The position numbers were made by a program, and so were the translations under genes. From a virus, in the IMG/VR virus record IMGVR_UViG_3300045136_000119, positions 1-48,212 of that record: 48,212 nucleotides of DNA. The stretch is one strand, 5' to 3'. Below are positions 1 through 7,706 of this stretch, in pieces (position 1 is the stretch's first letter; each line of letters opens with the position of its first letter). The notes under the pieces were generated by a model, which was given only the letters and a program-made list of their open reading frames with translations, did no database searches and had not been told where the DNA came from.

Positions 1-2
1 TA

Positions 3-1433
3 ACAGCGGGTGATAGATTTTTAGTTGCTGTTGAACGTGGCCCAATGGGTTCAGGTGCATATGCTGCAGACATGAGAGCTAAAGATTTAGTTGAATATGT
101 TGGTGGTGCTGCTAATTTAGCTTCAAGCTGGAGTAAACCACATGCACAAAACTATCAAGGCGTAATGTTTAGTTCAAATAAAACTGGATCATCAACAACC
201 GGTTTAGCACCTGCAACTACTTATAACGCAACAGTTACAATTAATGGTACACCAAACGCAGTTACTGTAACTGGTTCAGCAGCACAAACATTTAGTGATT
301 TGGTTAATGAAATTAATGCTGATTTAACTGGTGCAACAGCATCTATTGTTGATGGACATATTCATATCACTGGTGCAAATTCAACTGATACAATATTAAT
401 TAGTAATGGTTCACCAGATAATTTATGGTCAGCATTAACAGACTTTACTGAAATTCGTGGTGCAGTAAAAGGTGGAACAACTGTCCTAGTACATAATAAA
501 CTTTGTTATGAATATGGACATGTTTATCTATACTCAACATTAGACCACAATTGGACAGAAATTGCTGGTCCAGGTTCAATTGGTGCAGGTGTTGGTTTAG
601 AATATGATGGTAATGTGCTTAATATCAACTTAGGTGCTGGTATTCAAGAACTTCCAACAGACGAAGTTGGTCTAGATTTATATCAACCAACATCTGGTGG
701 TATCATTTTAACTGAAGATGGATCAACACGTAGTACTGGAACAAATGCTAAACTATTCTTATTATTAGATGGTTCTACATTAACACAAGGTGTAAATGGA
801 TTAAAAGTTAATAGTAATAGCATTTCTGAAGTACATCTTACAACATCAGTTGCTGGTAATGGTTTATCTGGTGGTAATGGTACGGCATTATCAGTAAACG
901 TTGATGATAGTTCAATAGAGATTAACTCAGATACATTGAGAGTTAAAGCTGGTGGTATAACAAATACAATGTTGGCTGGATCAATTACCAACAATAAATT
1001 AGTTAATAGTAAAATAACTATTACTGGTAATACAGGTACTCAAGATCTTGATCTTGGTGATACATTATCAGTTGTTGGTGGAACGGGTATTAATACTACA
1101 GTAACAGCAACAGATACATTAACAATTACGCTTAATGCAAATATTAATGATTTAGCAAATGTTATAACATCATCTCCTGCTGATAAACATGTGTTAATGT
1201 ATGATGGTACAAAATGGACAAATAAAAAGGCATATTTCTTATATAATGGTACATCAAATACCACTCATACAGTTATACATAATTTAAATCAACAATATTG
1301 CAATGTTACTGTAATTGATGCAGCAAATGATGAAGTTGTAATACCACAATCAATAGTATTTGATAGTAATAATCAGTTGACTGTAACATTTAATGCTGCA
1401 CTTGCATGTAAAGTTGTTGTAATGGGATTATAA
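3..1433 (+). CDS. Tail-fibre-like structural protein, 5' end outside the window
   Basis: The frame is open from base 3, with no stop before the first ATG at 45, so the gene starts upstream of the window. The visible 477 residues are rich in Gly, Thr, Asn and Ser with many short beta-type repeats and no catalytic motif, as in phage fibres. The last 65 residues form a module (an H-N-L motif, later VVIP, then a short strand pair) that returns in the next three genes. A strong hairpin terminator follows at 1465. I infer a virion fibre or baseplate-attached protein; the exact fibre class cannot be told. Confidence 0.7.
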   Translation, partial: TAGDRFLVAVERGPMGSGAYAADMRAKDLVEYVGGAANLASSWSKPHAQNYQGVMFSSNKTGSSTTGLAPATTYNATVTINGTPNAVTVTGSAAQTFSDLVNEINADLTGATASIVDGHIHITGANSTDTILISNGSPDNLWSALTDFTEIRGAVKGGTTVLVHNKLCYEYGHVYLYSTLDHNWTEIAGPGSIGAGVGLEYDGNVLNINLGAGIQELPTDEVGLDLYQPTSGGIILTEDGSTRSTGTNAKLFLLLDGSTLTQGVNGLKVNSNSISEVHLTTSVAGNGLSGGNGTALSVNVDDSSIEINSDTLRVKAGGITNTMLAGSITNNKLVNSKITITGNTGTQDLDLGDTLSVVGGTGINTTVTATDTLTITLNANINDLANVITSSPADKHVLMYDGTKWTNKKAYFLYNGTSNTTHTVIHNLNQQYCNVTVIDAANDEVVIPQSIVFDSNNQLTVTFNAALACKVVVMGL

Positions 1434-1464
1434 TTTATAATTAAAATGTTTAAAAAATAATTTA

Positions 1465-1492
1465 GGAGCGTAATTTTTAAAAATTATGCTCC
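1465..1492 (+). terminator. Intrinsic terminator after the fibre gene
   Basis: A nearly perfect inverted repeat (GGAGCGTAATTTTT with AAAAATTATGCTCC, one G-T wobble) is followed by a run of five T at 1494-1498. It lies 31 bases past the stop codon at 1433. It reads as a rho-independent terminator closing the upstream fibre transcript. Confidence 0.8.
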
Positions 1493-1505
1493 ATTTTTAT
1501 ATTTT

Positions 1506-1513
1506 TATAAATA
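1506..1513 (+). promoter_or_regulatory. T4-type late promoter box TATAAATA
   Basis: An exact match to the T4 late promoter -10 box, placed between the terminator at 1465-1492 and the start codon at 1552. It probably drives the small fibre genes. This octamer is expected often by chance in such AT-rich DNA, so the position is the main support. Confidence 0.55.
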
Positions 1514-1551
1514 TTAAAATAAAAGTACAGTAAAAAAGAGGAGATAATATA

Positions 1552-2154
1552 ATGAAAGTACATGGTAACATAGATTTATTACAAAATCAAATTCAACAGT
1601 GTTCTCTTCAACAAGAAACAGATTTTCCATCTTCTCCAGTTGTCGGAAGAATATTATTTAAAAATAAAATAGTTTATATTTGTGTTGATTTAGGTGGCGG
1701 AACACCAGTATGGGTCCCATTAACTAGAGAAATAGAAACATATATTCATACACAATCATCTCCAGCATCAACATGGAATATTGAACATAATTTAAACGCT
1801 GGAACAGTTAATGTTCAGGTATATAATACATCTGATCAAATGGTAATACCAAATGAAATAACTATAGTTGATAATAATAATATTAATATTAATTTTGGAA
1901 CATCAACAGCTGGAAGAGCTATAATTATTGTTGGATCACAAGATGGAAATTTACGTCCAAATTATTCATATATACATTATCAAACAACTTTATCTAGTAC
2001 ATGGACTGTTTTACATGGATTAGGATATAATCCTATAGTTAGAGTATTTATTGGTCAAAATGAAGTTCAACCATTATCTATAGTACACAATAGTAATAGT
2101 CAGTTGACAATCACATTTTCATCACCACAAACAGGTCAAGCTAGATGTATTTAA
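1552..2154 (+). CDS. Small tail-fibre protein with two H-N-L beta modules
   Basis: 200 residues, ATG preceded by AGGAG. Residues 1-60 contain a G-R-I-L-F ... P-V-W-V-P-L segment like the short 'label' repeats found in phage fibres. Then come two copies of a roughly 65-residue module: aromatic-His start, Gln, Trp-x-h-x-H-x-L, a short strand region with V-x-P, then a strand pair ending near the C-terminus. The same module ends the upstream gene and makes up the two downstream genes. No enzymatic motif is seen. It is most likely a virion appendage protein; it could also be a fibre tip or chaperone-like adhesin. Confidence 0.6.
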   Translation: MKVHGNIDLLQNQIQQCSLQQETDFPSSPVVGRILFKNKIVYICVDLGGGTPVWVPLTREIETYIHTQSSPASTWNIEHNLNAGTVNVQVYNTSDQMVIPNEITIVDNNNININFGTSTAGRAIIIVGSQDGNLRPNYSYIHYQTTLSSTWTVLHGLGYNPIVRVFIGQNEVQPLSIVHNSNSQLTITFSSPQTGQARCI

Positions 2155-2171
2155 TATAGGAGAGTATAATT

Positions 2172-2396
2172 ATGGCATATTCATCAATTAAAGGATATAA
2201 ACATACACAATCTACACCTGCTACAGTCTGGACAATTAATCATAATTTAGGTACACAAGCACCTATTGTTGACGTGTTTTATAACGATGGTGGGCAAATG
2301 ACAAAAGTATTACCTTCTAATATTCAGGTTGTTAATTCTAATACTGTTACATTAACATTTTCTACACCTATTTCTGGTACAGCGGAGGTTGTTTAA
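2172..2396 (+). CDS. Single-module fibre-like protein
   Basis: 74 residues, with AGGAG before the ATG, 17 bases after the previous stop. It is almost entirely one copy of the H-N-L module (K-H-T-Q-S-T-P-A ... W-T-I-N-H-N-L-G, then strands with V-L-P). It is more similar to the next gene than to chance would allow, so this is a tandem duplication. Its size suggests a subunit that decorates or caps a fibre rather than a complete fibre; that is inference. Confidence 0.6.
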   Translation: MAYSSIKGYKHTQSTPATVWTINHNLGTQAPIVDVFYNDGGQMTKVLPSNIQVVNSNTVTLTFSTPISGTAEVV

Positions 2397-2397
2397 A

Positions 2398-2643
2398 ATG
2401 GCTAAACATATACATGAACAATCAACTTCATCAAATATTTGGAATATTCCTCATAATTTAGGTCAAAAGCCAATTTTTGATGTTTTAATTTATAAATCTG
2501 GGCAATTAACAAAAGCACTTCCTAAAATAATTCAGCACGTCAATGACAATAATCTGCAAATAACATTTACATCTAATGAAACAGGCGTAGTTACGTGTAT
2601 AGCATCAAATAATTCTAATTCATTTACAAAATCTACTGCATAA
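2398..2643 (+). CDS. Single-module fibre-like protein, paralogue of the previous gene
   Basis: 81 residues from the ATG at 2398, which is preceded by GGAGG at a good distance; a TTG nine bases upstream in frame is less likely because it overlaps that site. The start overlaps nothing but follows the previous stop by one base, so translation is probably coupled. It holds one H-N-L module (W-N-I-P-H-N-L-G, then A-L-P) followed by a short Asn/Ser-rich tail. Function as for the neighbour: probable small virion appendage protein. Confidence 0.6.
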   Translation: MAKHIHEQSTSSNIWNIPHNLGQKPIFDVLIYKSGQLTKALPKIIQHVNDNNLQITFTSNETGVVTCIASNNSNSFTKSTA

Positions 2644-2713
2644 AATTTTTATTTGAGAGTTAATTTATTTTATTTAATTTGTATTTATTTAAACTAAATT
2701 TTTAACTATTTTT

Positions 2714-2721
2714 TATAAATA
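2714..2721 (+). promoter_or_regulatory. T4-type late promoter box TATAAATA
   Basis: Exact late box 42 bases before the spanin start codon at 2763, in an intergenic region of about 120 bases. Late expression fits a lysis gene. Confidence 0.6.
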
Positions 2722-2762
2722 TTTTAATATAAAAAATATAAAATATTTCATAGGAGAAAAAA

Positions 2763-3155
2763 ATGTTCGGGTTAGAAAAAGTTGCTACTAAATTAGTTAT
2801 AGGTGGTATATTATCAGCTTCAGTTATAATTGGTGGTTGGTATATGTGGAATACTATTCAACGCTTAGAAGCTGAAAAAGAAGCATTAAAAATAGAAAAT
2901 ACTTTACTCCAAAAAGTAAATGAAGCAAATATTAAAACAATAAAAGCATTAGAAAAAAATGACGAAATAAAAAATAAATTAGTAACTGATCTTAAAATTC
3001 AAATAGGAAGAGATAAATCATCTATTAATGAACTACGTTCTCAAATTGAAAGAATGAAATCTGAAGATGATGGACCAATTTCAAAAGTTTTAAAAGATAC
3101 AATAAATGGAATTCAAACAATGCGCGACAAAAGAAAAATTGATGGAGAAAAATAA
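2763..3155 (+). CDS. Probable inner-membrane spanin (Rz-like)
   Basis: 130 residues with TAGGAG before the ATG. Residues 10-30 are a single hydrophobic segment (LVIGGILSASVIIGGWYMW) after a short basic start, and residues 32-105 are a charged heptad-type coiled coil (Leu/Ile every 3-4 residues). That is the architecture of i-spanins, which sit in the inner membrane and reach across the periplasm. The next gene starts one base after this stop and encodes a small lipoprotein, the expected partner. There is no homology evidence beyond this architecture. Confidence 0.65.
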   Translation: MFGLEKVATKLVIGGILSASVIIGGWYMWNTIQRLEAEKEALKIENTLLQKVNEANIKTIKALEKNDEIKNKLVTDLKIQIGRDKSSINELRSQIERMKSEDDGPISKVLKDTINGIQTMRDKRKIDGEK

Positions 3156-3156
3156 A

Positions 3157-3441
3157 ATGAAAAATATTATTATATTTTTATCATTAATATTTATTTTATC
3201 TGGTTGTGCAACACTTGAACAAAAACCAATTATAGAAACTAGAATAACAAAAATAAAAATTCCATCAGAATTTTTAGTTATTCCTCCGTATGGCAAAAAA
3301 ATAGATATTGATTCAGCAACACAAAAAGATGTTTCGCAATGGATTCTTGATACAGAAGAACGTATGTACATTTTAGAAAGAAATATTTCTAAAATAAAAC
3401 AATTTAATGAAGAATCTGTAACTGAAAAAGATATAAAATAA
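3157..3441 (+). CDS. Probable outer-membrane spanin lipoprotein (Rz1-like)
   Basis: 94 residues from the ATG at 3157; an open frame reaches back to 3106 but the signal peptide and the GGAG within the upstream gene's last codons favour 3157. The start is M-K-N, a hydrophobic stretch, then the lipobox L-S-G-C with Cys at residue 17, so a type II signal peptide. The mature part is short and charged with a helical end. Together with the upstream coiled-coil membrane protein this forms a two-component spanin that would fuse inner and outer membranes at lysis. It implies a Gram-negative host. Confidence 0.7.
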   Translation: MKNIIIFLSLIFILSGCATLEQKPIIETRITKIKIPSEFLVIPPYGKKIDIDSATQKDVSQWILDTEERMYILERNISKIKQFNEESVTEKDIK

Positions 3442-3442
3442 T

Positions 3443-5050
3443 ATGGGTTGCTGTGGTAAAAAACCTATTCGTGCCCCAGCGTGGACACCAACACCAGAAT
3501 TCAATCAACCAACATTTTTAAGACAGGGTGAAAATTTAGAATGTTATACTGCTAGACAAGGTAGTATCGATGGAAATCAGGCAGGTGGACAACTTCCTGA
3601 AAATAAAATCATAACACCGTCTATTGTTCCAGACTGTTTTATGACAGTAAACCAACAATTTAAAGTATCGGGACCGAGAGTTGCAACAAGTTGGGCAATG
3701 CCGTCTGGATCTATAAGCGGTTTGACTTTTAACACATCTACAGGAACATTAACTGGAACATTTGATCCATTATTAGAAGGAAGAACATTTAATATAGAAA
3801 TTGAAGCATACGATAGTTCAGGTTTAATTGATAAGCGAACGTATACTGTTGTTCCAAAAAGATGCACAAATGATGATTTAAAATTTATTCATCCTTTACC
3901 TGGATCAATATTAACATCTCCTTTTGGTCCAAGAGCTAGACCAACACCACGTGCCAGTGACGTACATAAAGGATGTGATTTTGCATATAGTGGTGGTATT
4001 ATAAAAGATGTTGTTGCTGCCTGTGATGGTGAAGTTATTTCTGTTGGGCAAAGTGGTGGATATGGAAATAGAGTTATTATAAGGCATAAAAATGCTTCTG
4101 GCAAACATATGTGTGATACATTATATGCCCATTTGCAATCTATATATGTAAGTGTTGGTCAAAAAGTTGCAGCAGGAACACCAATTGGTAAAGAGGGTAA
4201 TACTGGTGTTGGCACAGGACCACATTTACATTTTGAAATTATAAAAGCTGGTGGATCAAATATAGATCCTTTACCATATATTCGTGGTCAAGTTATGATA
4301 TCTGATGCAGGAATTAATACATATGGAGAACGAGATCCAGGTCAACCATCAGGACCTGTTACATCTCAAACAAATACAAATAATGCATTAACAACAGCTA
4401 CAGTATCAAATACTCCTTGTCCTGTTTTTAATCCACCACTTTTACCTTCAACACCAGATACAACACCTATGCCCCAAAGACAAATAGTGAGTTCTAATCC
4501 AAATAGAAGAGCACAGTGTGCTCCTCAAACAACGCCTGATTTATCAACAGTTAAAGCACAAATAGATAGTGTATTAGATCAATATCCAGAATTAGATGCA
4601 AGTGATAGAAAATTTATTCATGCTGTTGCACAAATAGAAAGTGAGTATGACCCATATGCAAAAAACCCAAATTCAACAGCAACAGGATTATATCAATTTT
4701 TAGATGGAACTGCCAAAAAATTTTATAAGGGTGGTCCATTTGCGCCACCAGCATTAGCAAATATTGAATTTAATTGTGAAAATAGATGTGATCCTGTATA
4801 TGCAACACATGCAATGGTTGCATGGTATAAAAAAGAAATTTTACCAGGATATAATAGTTATATTGCTTCTGGTAAAACCAGAATAAATGGTGTAAATATT
4901 GTATCTAATTCAGTAACCGCTAAATATTCATCATTGACAAAGATGGAATGGTGTTATGCATATCATCATGCTGGTTTTTCAAATATGATTAAAGGAACTG
5001 ATACACAAGGTATAGAATATATACAAAAAAGAAATACTGCATTCGTTTAA
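3443..5050 (+). CDS. Bifunctional peptidoglycan hydrolase: Ig-like, M23 peptidase and lytic transglycosylase
   Basis: 535 residues. Residues 62-140 look like a putative Ig-fold cadherin-type domain (F-x-V-x-G ... G-L-T-F-N ... G-T-x-T-G-T). Residues 150-280 are an M23 metallopeptidase with all zinc ligands: H175-x3-D179, H230, and H261-x-H263 in H-L-H-F-E. A Pro/Thr/Asn-rich linker (about 290-365) leads to an SLT-type transglycosylase with catalytic E399 in I-E-S and G-L-Y-Q-F near 415. It cuts both the peptide and glycan parts of the cell wall. There is no signal peptide. It directly follows the spanins, so it may be the endolysin; the Ig-like part and the baseplate genes downstream also allow a tail-borne lysozyme. 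Confidence 0.85.
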   Translation: MGCCGKKPIRAPAWTPTPEFNQPTFLRQGENLECYTARQGSIDGNQAGGQLPENKIITPSIVPDCFMTVNQQFKVSGPRVATSWAMPSGSISGLTFNTSTGTLTGTFDPLLEGRTFNIEIEAYDSSGLIDKRTYTVVPKRCTNDDLKFIHPLPGSILTSPFGPRARPTPRASDVHKGCDFAYSGGIIKDVVAACDGEVISVGQSGGYGNRVIIRHKNASGKHMCDTLYAHLQSIYVSVGQKVAAGTPIGKEGNTGVGTGPHLHFEIIKAGGSNIDPLPYIRGQVMISDAGINTYGERDPGQPSGPVTSQTNTNNALTTATVSNTPCPVFNPPLLPSTPDTTPMPQRQIVSSNPNRRAQCAPQTTPDLSTVKAQIDSVLDQYPELDASDRKFIHAVAQIESEYDPYAKNPNSTATGLYQFLDGTAKKFYKGGPFAPPALANIEFNCENRCDPVYATHAMVAWYKKEILPGYNSYIASGKTRINGVNIVSNSVTAKYSSLTKMEWCYAYHHAGFSNMIKGTDTQGIEYIQKRNTAFV

Positions 5051-5059
5051 TCTATATTA

Positions 5060-5347
5060 TTTTAACTCTTGGATTTTCAAATCCATTAAAACCCCAAAAA
5101 AACCTATTCTTATTGCAAACACATCGTGCAAAATATGAACCTTTCTATTAGAGAATGGACATACCCTGCTTATGGTGAACACCATGATAGGGATGTCAAT
5201 GCTGCTAAAAATATACTTTGCAAAAGGTTAAACCAAATGTCTGGTTGTGGAATGCAATCGGACTTTAAACACGAACTGAAGGAGGCGTTAGCGATGTTAG
5301 CTGAGTCGATGAGTTCGGAAACCACGTTGTCTTTAATTACGCGGTAG
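5060..5347 (+). pseudogene. Decayed 3' fragment of an IS200/IS605-type tnpB (OrfB)
   Basis: From 5126 to the TAG at 5347 the frame reads as a TnpB C-terminus: S-I-R-E-W-T ... H-H-D-R-D-V-N-A-A-K-N-I-L, then S-G-C-G-M-Q-S-D, then a helical tail ending E-T-T-L-S-L-I. H-D-R-D-x-N-A-A-x-N is the conserved RuvC-III end of TnpB. The zinc-finger cysteines before it are replaced (W-T-Y-P-A-Y-G instead of W-x-C-x-x-C-G). Bases 5070-5125 resemble the preceding K-W-F-P-S-S-K-T part out of frame. About 85% of the gene is missing. It is clearly richer in G+C than its neighbours, so it is a recent import. It cannot be an active nuclease. Confidence 0.8.
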
Positions 5348-5348
5348 T

Positions 5349-5981
5349 TCATCTGTTAAATTGTGCATTTTTATTTACTTTTTCTAAAATATCTTTTAAA
5401 TTATTATTAAGATATTCAGTTATTGGTTTGACCACATTATTGGTAACATATTTATTAAAAAATTCTGTATTTGAAATTATTTCATCAGCATATTCTTGAA
5501 AATATAAATCTAATGGTACATTATCATCAATAACCATATATGCTTCTGCTTCATTTGCTATTTTTTCTATTATCATATTTTCTTTTTTTGCCATATTCAT
5601 CATTGCTGTATTTTCAGTTAAACAAAAACTATATAATCTTTTAGCTCCATACATTTTAGCATAATTAATAGCTTTTTTAAATAATTTTCCACCAATGCCA
5701 CCTCTTCTAACTGATTGATCAACACTAATACCTATTTCAGCATATTTTTTATCATTTTTTATCCATGCAATGTGGACCATACCTACTAATTTAAGAGCAT
5801 CATCATATGCACCATATACTCTATCTTTTTTAAAATCTATAGAATTAACATATTTTTTTATAGAATCATTATTCATAAAAACACCAAAACGGAGTCTATT
5901 AGAATTTTCATCTAAAGATGTTAAATGTGCTATTATTTCATTGTTGTGATAATTTGATAATAAAGCCTTAATAATAAACAT
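5349..5981 (-). CDS. GNAT-family N-acetyltransferase
   Basis: 210 residues, ATG preceded by GGGAG. Residues 65-150 have the GNAT fold: strands V-G-M-V-H-I and Y-A-E-I-G-I-S-V, then the acetyl-CoA loop Q-S-V-R-R-G-G-I-G-G-K-L-F (R/Q-x-x-G-x-G pattern), a helix, then Y-S-F-C-L-T-E-N-T-A-M-M-N-M-A-K. It transfers an acetyl group to an unknown amine. It is the only - strand gene in the first 9 kb, facing the structural block. Its stop codon lies at the border of the TnpB remnant, so the last residues may have been replaced by that insertion. Confidence 0.75.
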   Translation of the reverse strand: MFIIKALLSNYHNNEIIAHLTSLDENSNRLRFGVFMNNDSIKKYVNSIDFKKDRVYGAYDDALKLVGMVHIAWIKNDKKYAEIGISVDQSVRRGGIGGKLFKKAINYAKMYGAKRLYSFCLTENTAMMNMAKKENMIIEKIANEAEAYMVIDDNVPLDLYFQEYADEIISNTEFFNKYVTNNVVKPITEYLNNNLKDILEKVNKNAQFNR

Positions 5982-5994
5982 TATGTAATCTCCC

Positions 5995-6002
5995 TATAAA
6001 TA
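5995..6002 (+). promoter_or_regulatory. T4-type late promoter box TATAAATA
   Basis: Exact late box 40 bases before the PAAR start at 6042, between that gene and the divergent acetyltransferase gene. It is well placed for late transcription of the baseplate genes. Confidence 0.6.
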
Positions 6003-6041
6003 TTATAATATTTATTGTTATTAATTTAGAATAGGTTTAAA

Positions 6042-6332
6042 ATGCCTGCAGCCGCTAGAATTGGAGATCCATTTACTTGTGGTGATTTTATAGCACAAGG
6101 AAGTCCTAACGTCTTTGTAAATGGTATACCATTTGCTAGATGGCATGATGCCACTACGGGGCATGCCTGTTGGCCTCCTACTGTTATTATGGAACATGCA
6201 AAAACTGTTTATGCTAATAATATTTTGGTTGCATATGTTAGTCATCTAAATGTTCCACATTGTTGTGATGATGATTGTCATAGTGGAGCCATAAGTGATG
6301 CGTCACCTGACACTTTCGTGGAAAATAAATGA
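6042..6332 (+). CDS. PAAR-motif spike tip protein
   Basis: 96 residues. The start M-P-A-A-A-R-I-G-D-P is the typical PAAR opening, followed by short Gly-rich strands (V-F-V-N-G-I-P-F-A-R) and His/Cys residues (W-H, G-H-A-C-W-P-P, P-H-C-C) that may bind the metal of the spike tip. PAAR proteins form the sharp cone that caps the central spike of contractile tails and pierces the outer membrane. Length matches the family (about 90-100). It overlaps the next gene by 4 bases (ATGA), so the two are co-translated. Confidence 0.85.
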   Translation: MPAAARIGDPFTCGDFIAQGSPNVFVNGIPFARWHDATTGHACWPPTVIMEHAKTVYANNILVAYVSHLNVPHCCDDDCHSGAISDASPDTFVENK

Positions 6333-6940
6333 TGCCATACAATAAGAAAAAAGAATATCTGTATACACCAATATATAATCCTTCTATATCGTCTGCATTT
6401 ATGCGTACCCATAATGAACGACGTTCTAGATTAGAAATAGGTAATGCTTTTTTTCGTTCAATTAATAAAGGTCAGGATAAAAATTATATTTCAGTTCAGA
6501 GTTTATCAGATAGAGTTATAATTAAATTTAATACACCACCATTTTTAGATATAACATATCCAACAGAAGAAATTTTAATAACATCACGAGCATTAGCAGA
6601 TGTTAGATTGGCTATTAATTCAGTTAGTAAATTAATAGAAATGTTACCCCCAGATATAGATATATATGATACAAGACCATCTGATGTTGAAACAGCAATA
6701 GATCCTAATACAAATGAATTAATGTATAAATTTTTAGAATTTCCAGAAACATATCTTTCTAGTGGTGATGGTTTACCATTAACTCCATCTGGAATAATAA
6801 CGGGTCCAGAGCGTTCACTGGTCCATATTAATTATGGTGAAGATATATCAGGTAATTTGACATATTTAATTAATAATGTTTATGAATGGGTAGGATCATC
6901 ATTTAAAAATGGTAAATGGGAATTATATTATAATAATTAA
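6329..6940 (+). CDS. Unknown protein, probable baseplate or tail component
   Basis: 203 residues that I do not recognise. The first ATG overlaps the PAAR stop; a second ATG follows immediately at 6332. The protein is soluble, with no signal peptide or membrane segment, mixed helix and strand, and an acidic middle (P-P-D-I-D-I-Y-D-T-R-P-S-D-V-E). The C-terminus is Asn/Tyr-rich. Tight coupling to PAAR and a shared late promoter suggest a virion protein of the baseplate hub or wedge. In T4-like phages the PAAR gene is followed by baseplate genes such as gp53, but I cannot confirm that identity. Confidence 0.5.
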   Translation: MMPYNKKKEYLYTPIYNPSISSAFMRTHNERRSRLEIGNAFFRSINKGQDKNYISVQSLSDRVIIKFNTPPFLDITYPTEEILITSRALADVRLAINSVSKLIEMLPPDIDIYDTRPSDVETAIDPNTNELMYKFLEFPETYLSSGDGLPLTPSGIITGPERSLVHINYGEDISGNLTYLINNVYEWVGSSFKNGKWELYYNN

Positions 6941-6948
6941 TATAAATA
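6941..6948 (+). promoter_or_regulatory. T4-type late promoter box TATAAATA
   Basis: Exact late box starting at the end of the upstream stop codon and 36 bases before the first LRR gene (6984). It is the only candidate promoter for the three-gene LRR cluster and suggests late expression. Confidence 0.6.
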
Positions 6949-6983
6949 TTATTAAAATAAATTTTGAATAAATTAAAGAAAAA

Positions 6984-7706
6984 ATGAAACTACAAGAATT
7001 ATTTTTAAAGGAAGAACAAAAATTTTTAATCAATAAATCAGATATTGAGAATTGGTTAATAAAAATGAAAATTAAAAACTACACCATTCATGATAATGGT
7101 ATAGTTGATGTTAATGGAGATGTTAATATTTCTAATAGAAATTTAACACATATACCAGTCCAATTTGGTGAAGTAGATGGTAATTTTGATTGTTCAAATA
7201 ATAAATTAACATCATTAATAGGATCACCAGGGGCAATTGGTGATAGTTTTTATTGTTATGGTAATAAATTAACATCATTACAAGGTGCACCAAAAGAAGT
7301 AGGTAATGGTTTTGATTGTTCAATTAATCAATTAACATCATTAGAAGGTGGACCAAAAGAAGTAGGTTATGGTTTTTATTGTTCACATAATCAATTGACA
7401 TCATTACGTGGTTCTCCAAAAGAGGTTGGTGGAGAATTTAATTGTTCAAATAATAAATTAACATCATTACAAGGTGGACCAAAAGAAGTAGGTTATAGTT
7501 TTTATTGTTATAAAAATAATCTAACTTCATTAGAAGGTGCACCAATAAAAGTAGGTATCAATTTTAATTGTTCAAATAATAAATTAACATCATTACAAGG
7601 TGGACCAAAAGAAGTGGGTGGTAATTTTGATTGTTCATATAATAATTTTAAATCAGAACCAGATCATTCATTTATTAATATTCATGGAGATTTTATCTGG
7701 AAATGA
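6984..7706 (+). CDS. Leucine-rich-repeat protein, left cluster copy 1 (7 repeats)
   Basis: 240 residues. The first 50 residues are a non-repeat cap starting MKLQELFLKEE, a helix, then Y-T-I-H-D-N-G-I-V-D-V-N-G. Seven 21-residue repeats of the pattern N-x-L-T-S-L-x-G-x-P-x-x-V-G-x-x-F-x-C follow, and the protein ends with N-N-F-K-S-E-P-D-H-S-F-I-N-I-x-G-x-F-I-W-K. Each repeat has one Cys and one Asn at fixed places, giving a Cys and Asn ladder along the solenoid. The spacing resembles the short bacterial LRR type (YopM/IpaH). There is no signal peptide. It overlaps the next copy by 4 bases (ATGA). Function unknown; binding of a protein partner is the usual LRR role. Confidence 0.75.
   Translation: MKLQELFLKEEQKFLINKSDIENWLIKMKIKNYTIHDNGIVDVNGDVNISNRNLTHIPVQFGEVDGNFDCSNNKLTSLIGSPGAIGDSFYCYGNKLTSLQGAPKEVGNGFDCSINQLTSLEGGPKEVGYGFYCSHNQLTSLRGSPKEVGGEFNCSNNKLTSLQGGPKEVGYSFYCYKNNLTSLEGAPIKVGINFNCSNNKLTSLQGGPKEVGGNFDCSYNNFKSEPDHSFINIHGDFIWK

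Noticed and set aside
683-1264. Antisense frames opposite the first fibre gene
   Set aside because: No ribosome sites, and the + strand frame has clear fibre character throughout.
6329-6940. Assignment as baseplate wedge gp53
   Set aside because: Position after PAAR suggests it, but I see no sequence similarity to the T4 protein that I can defend.
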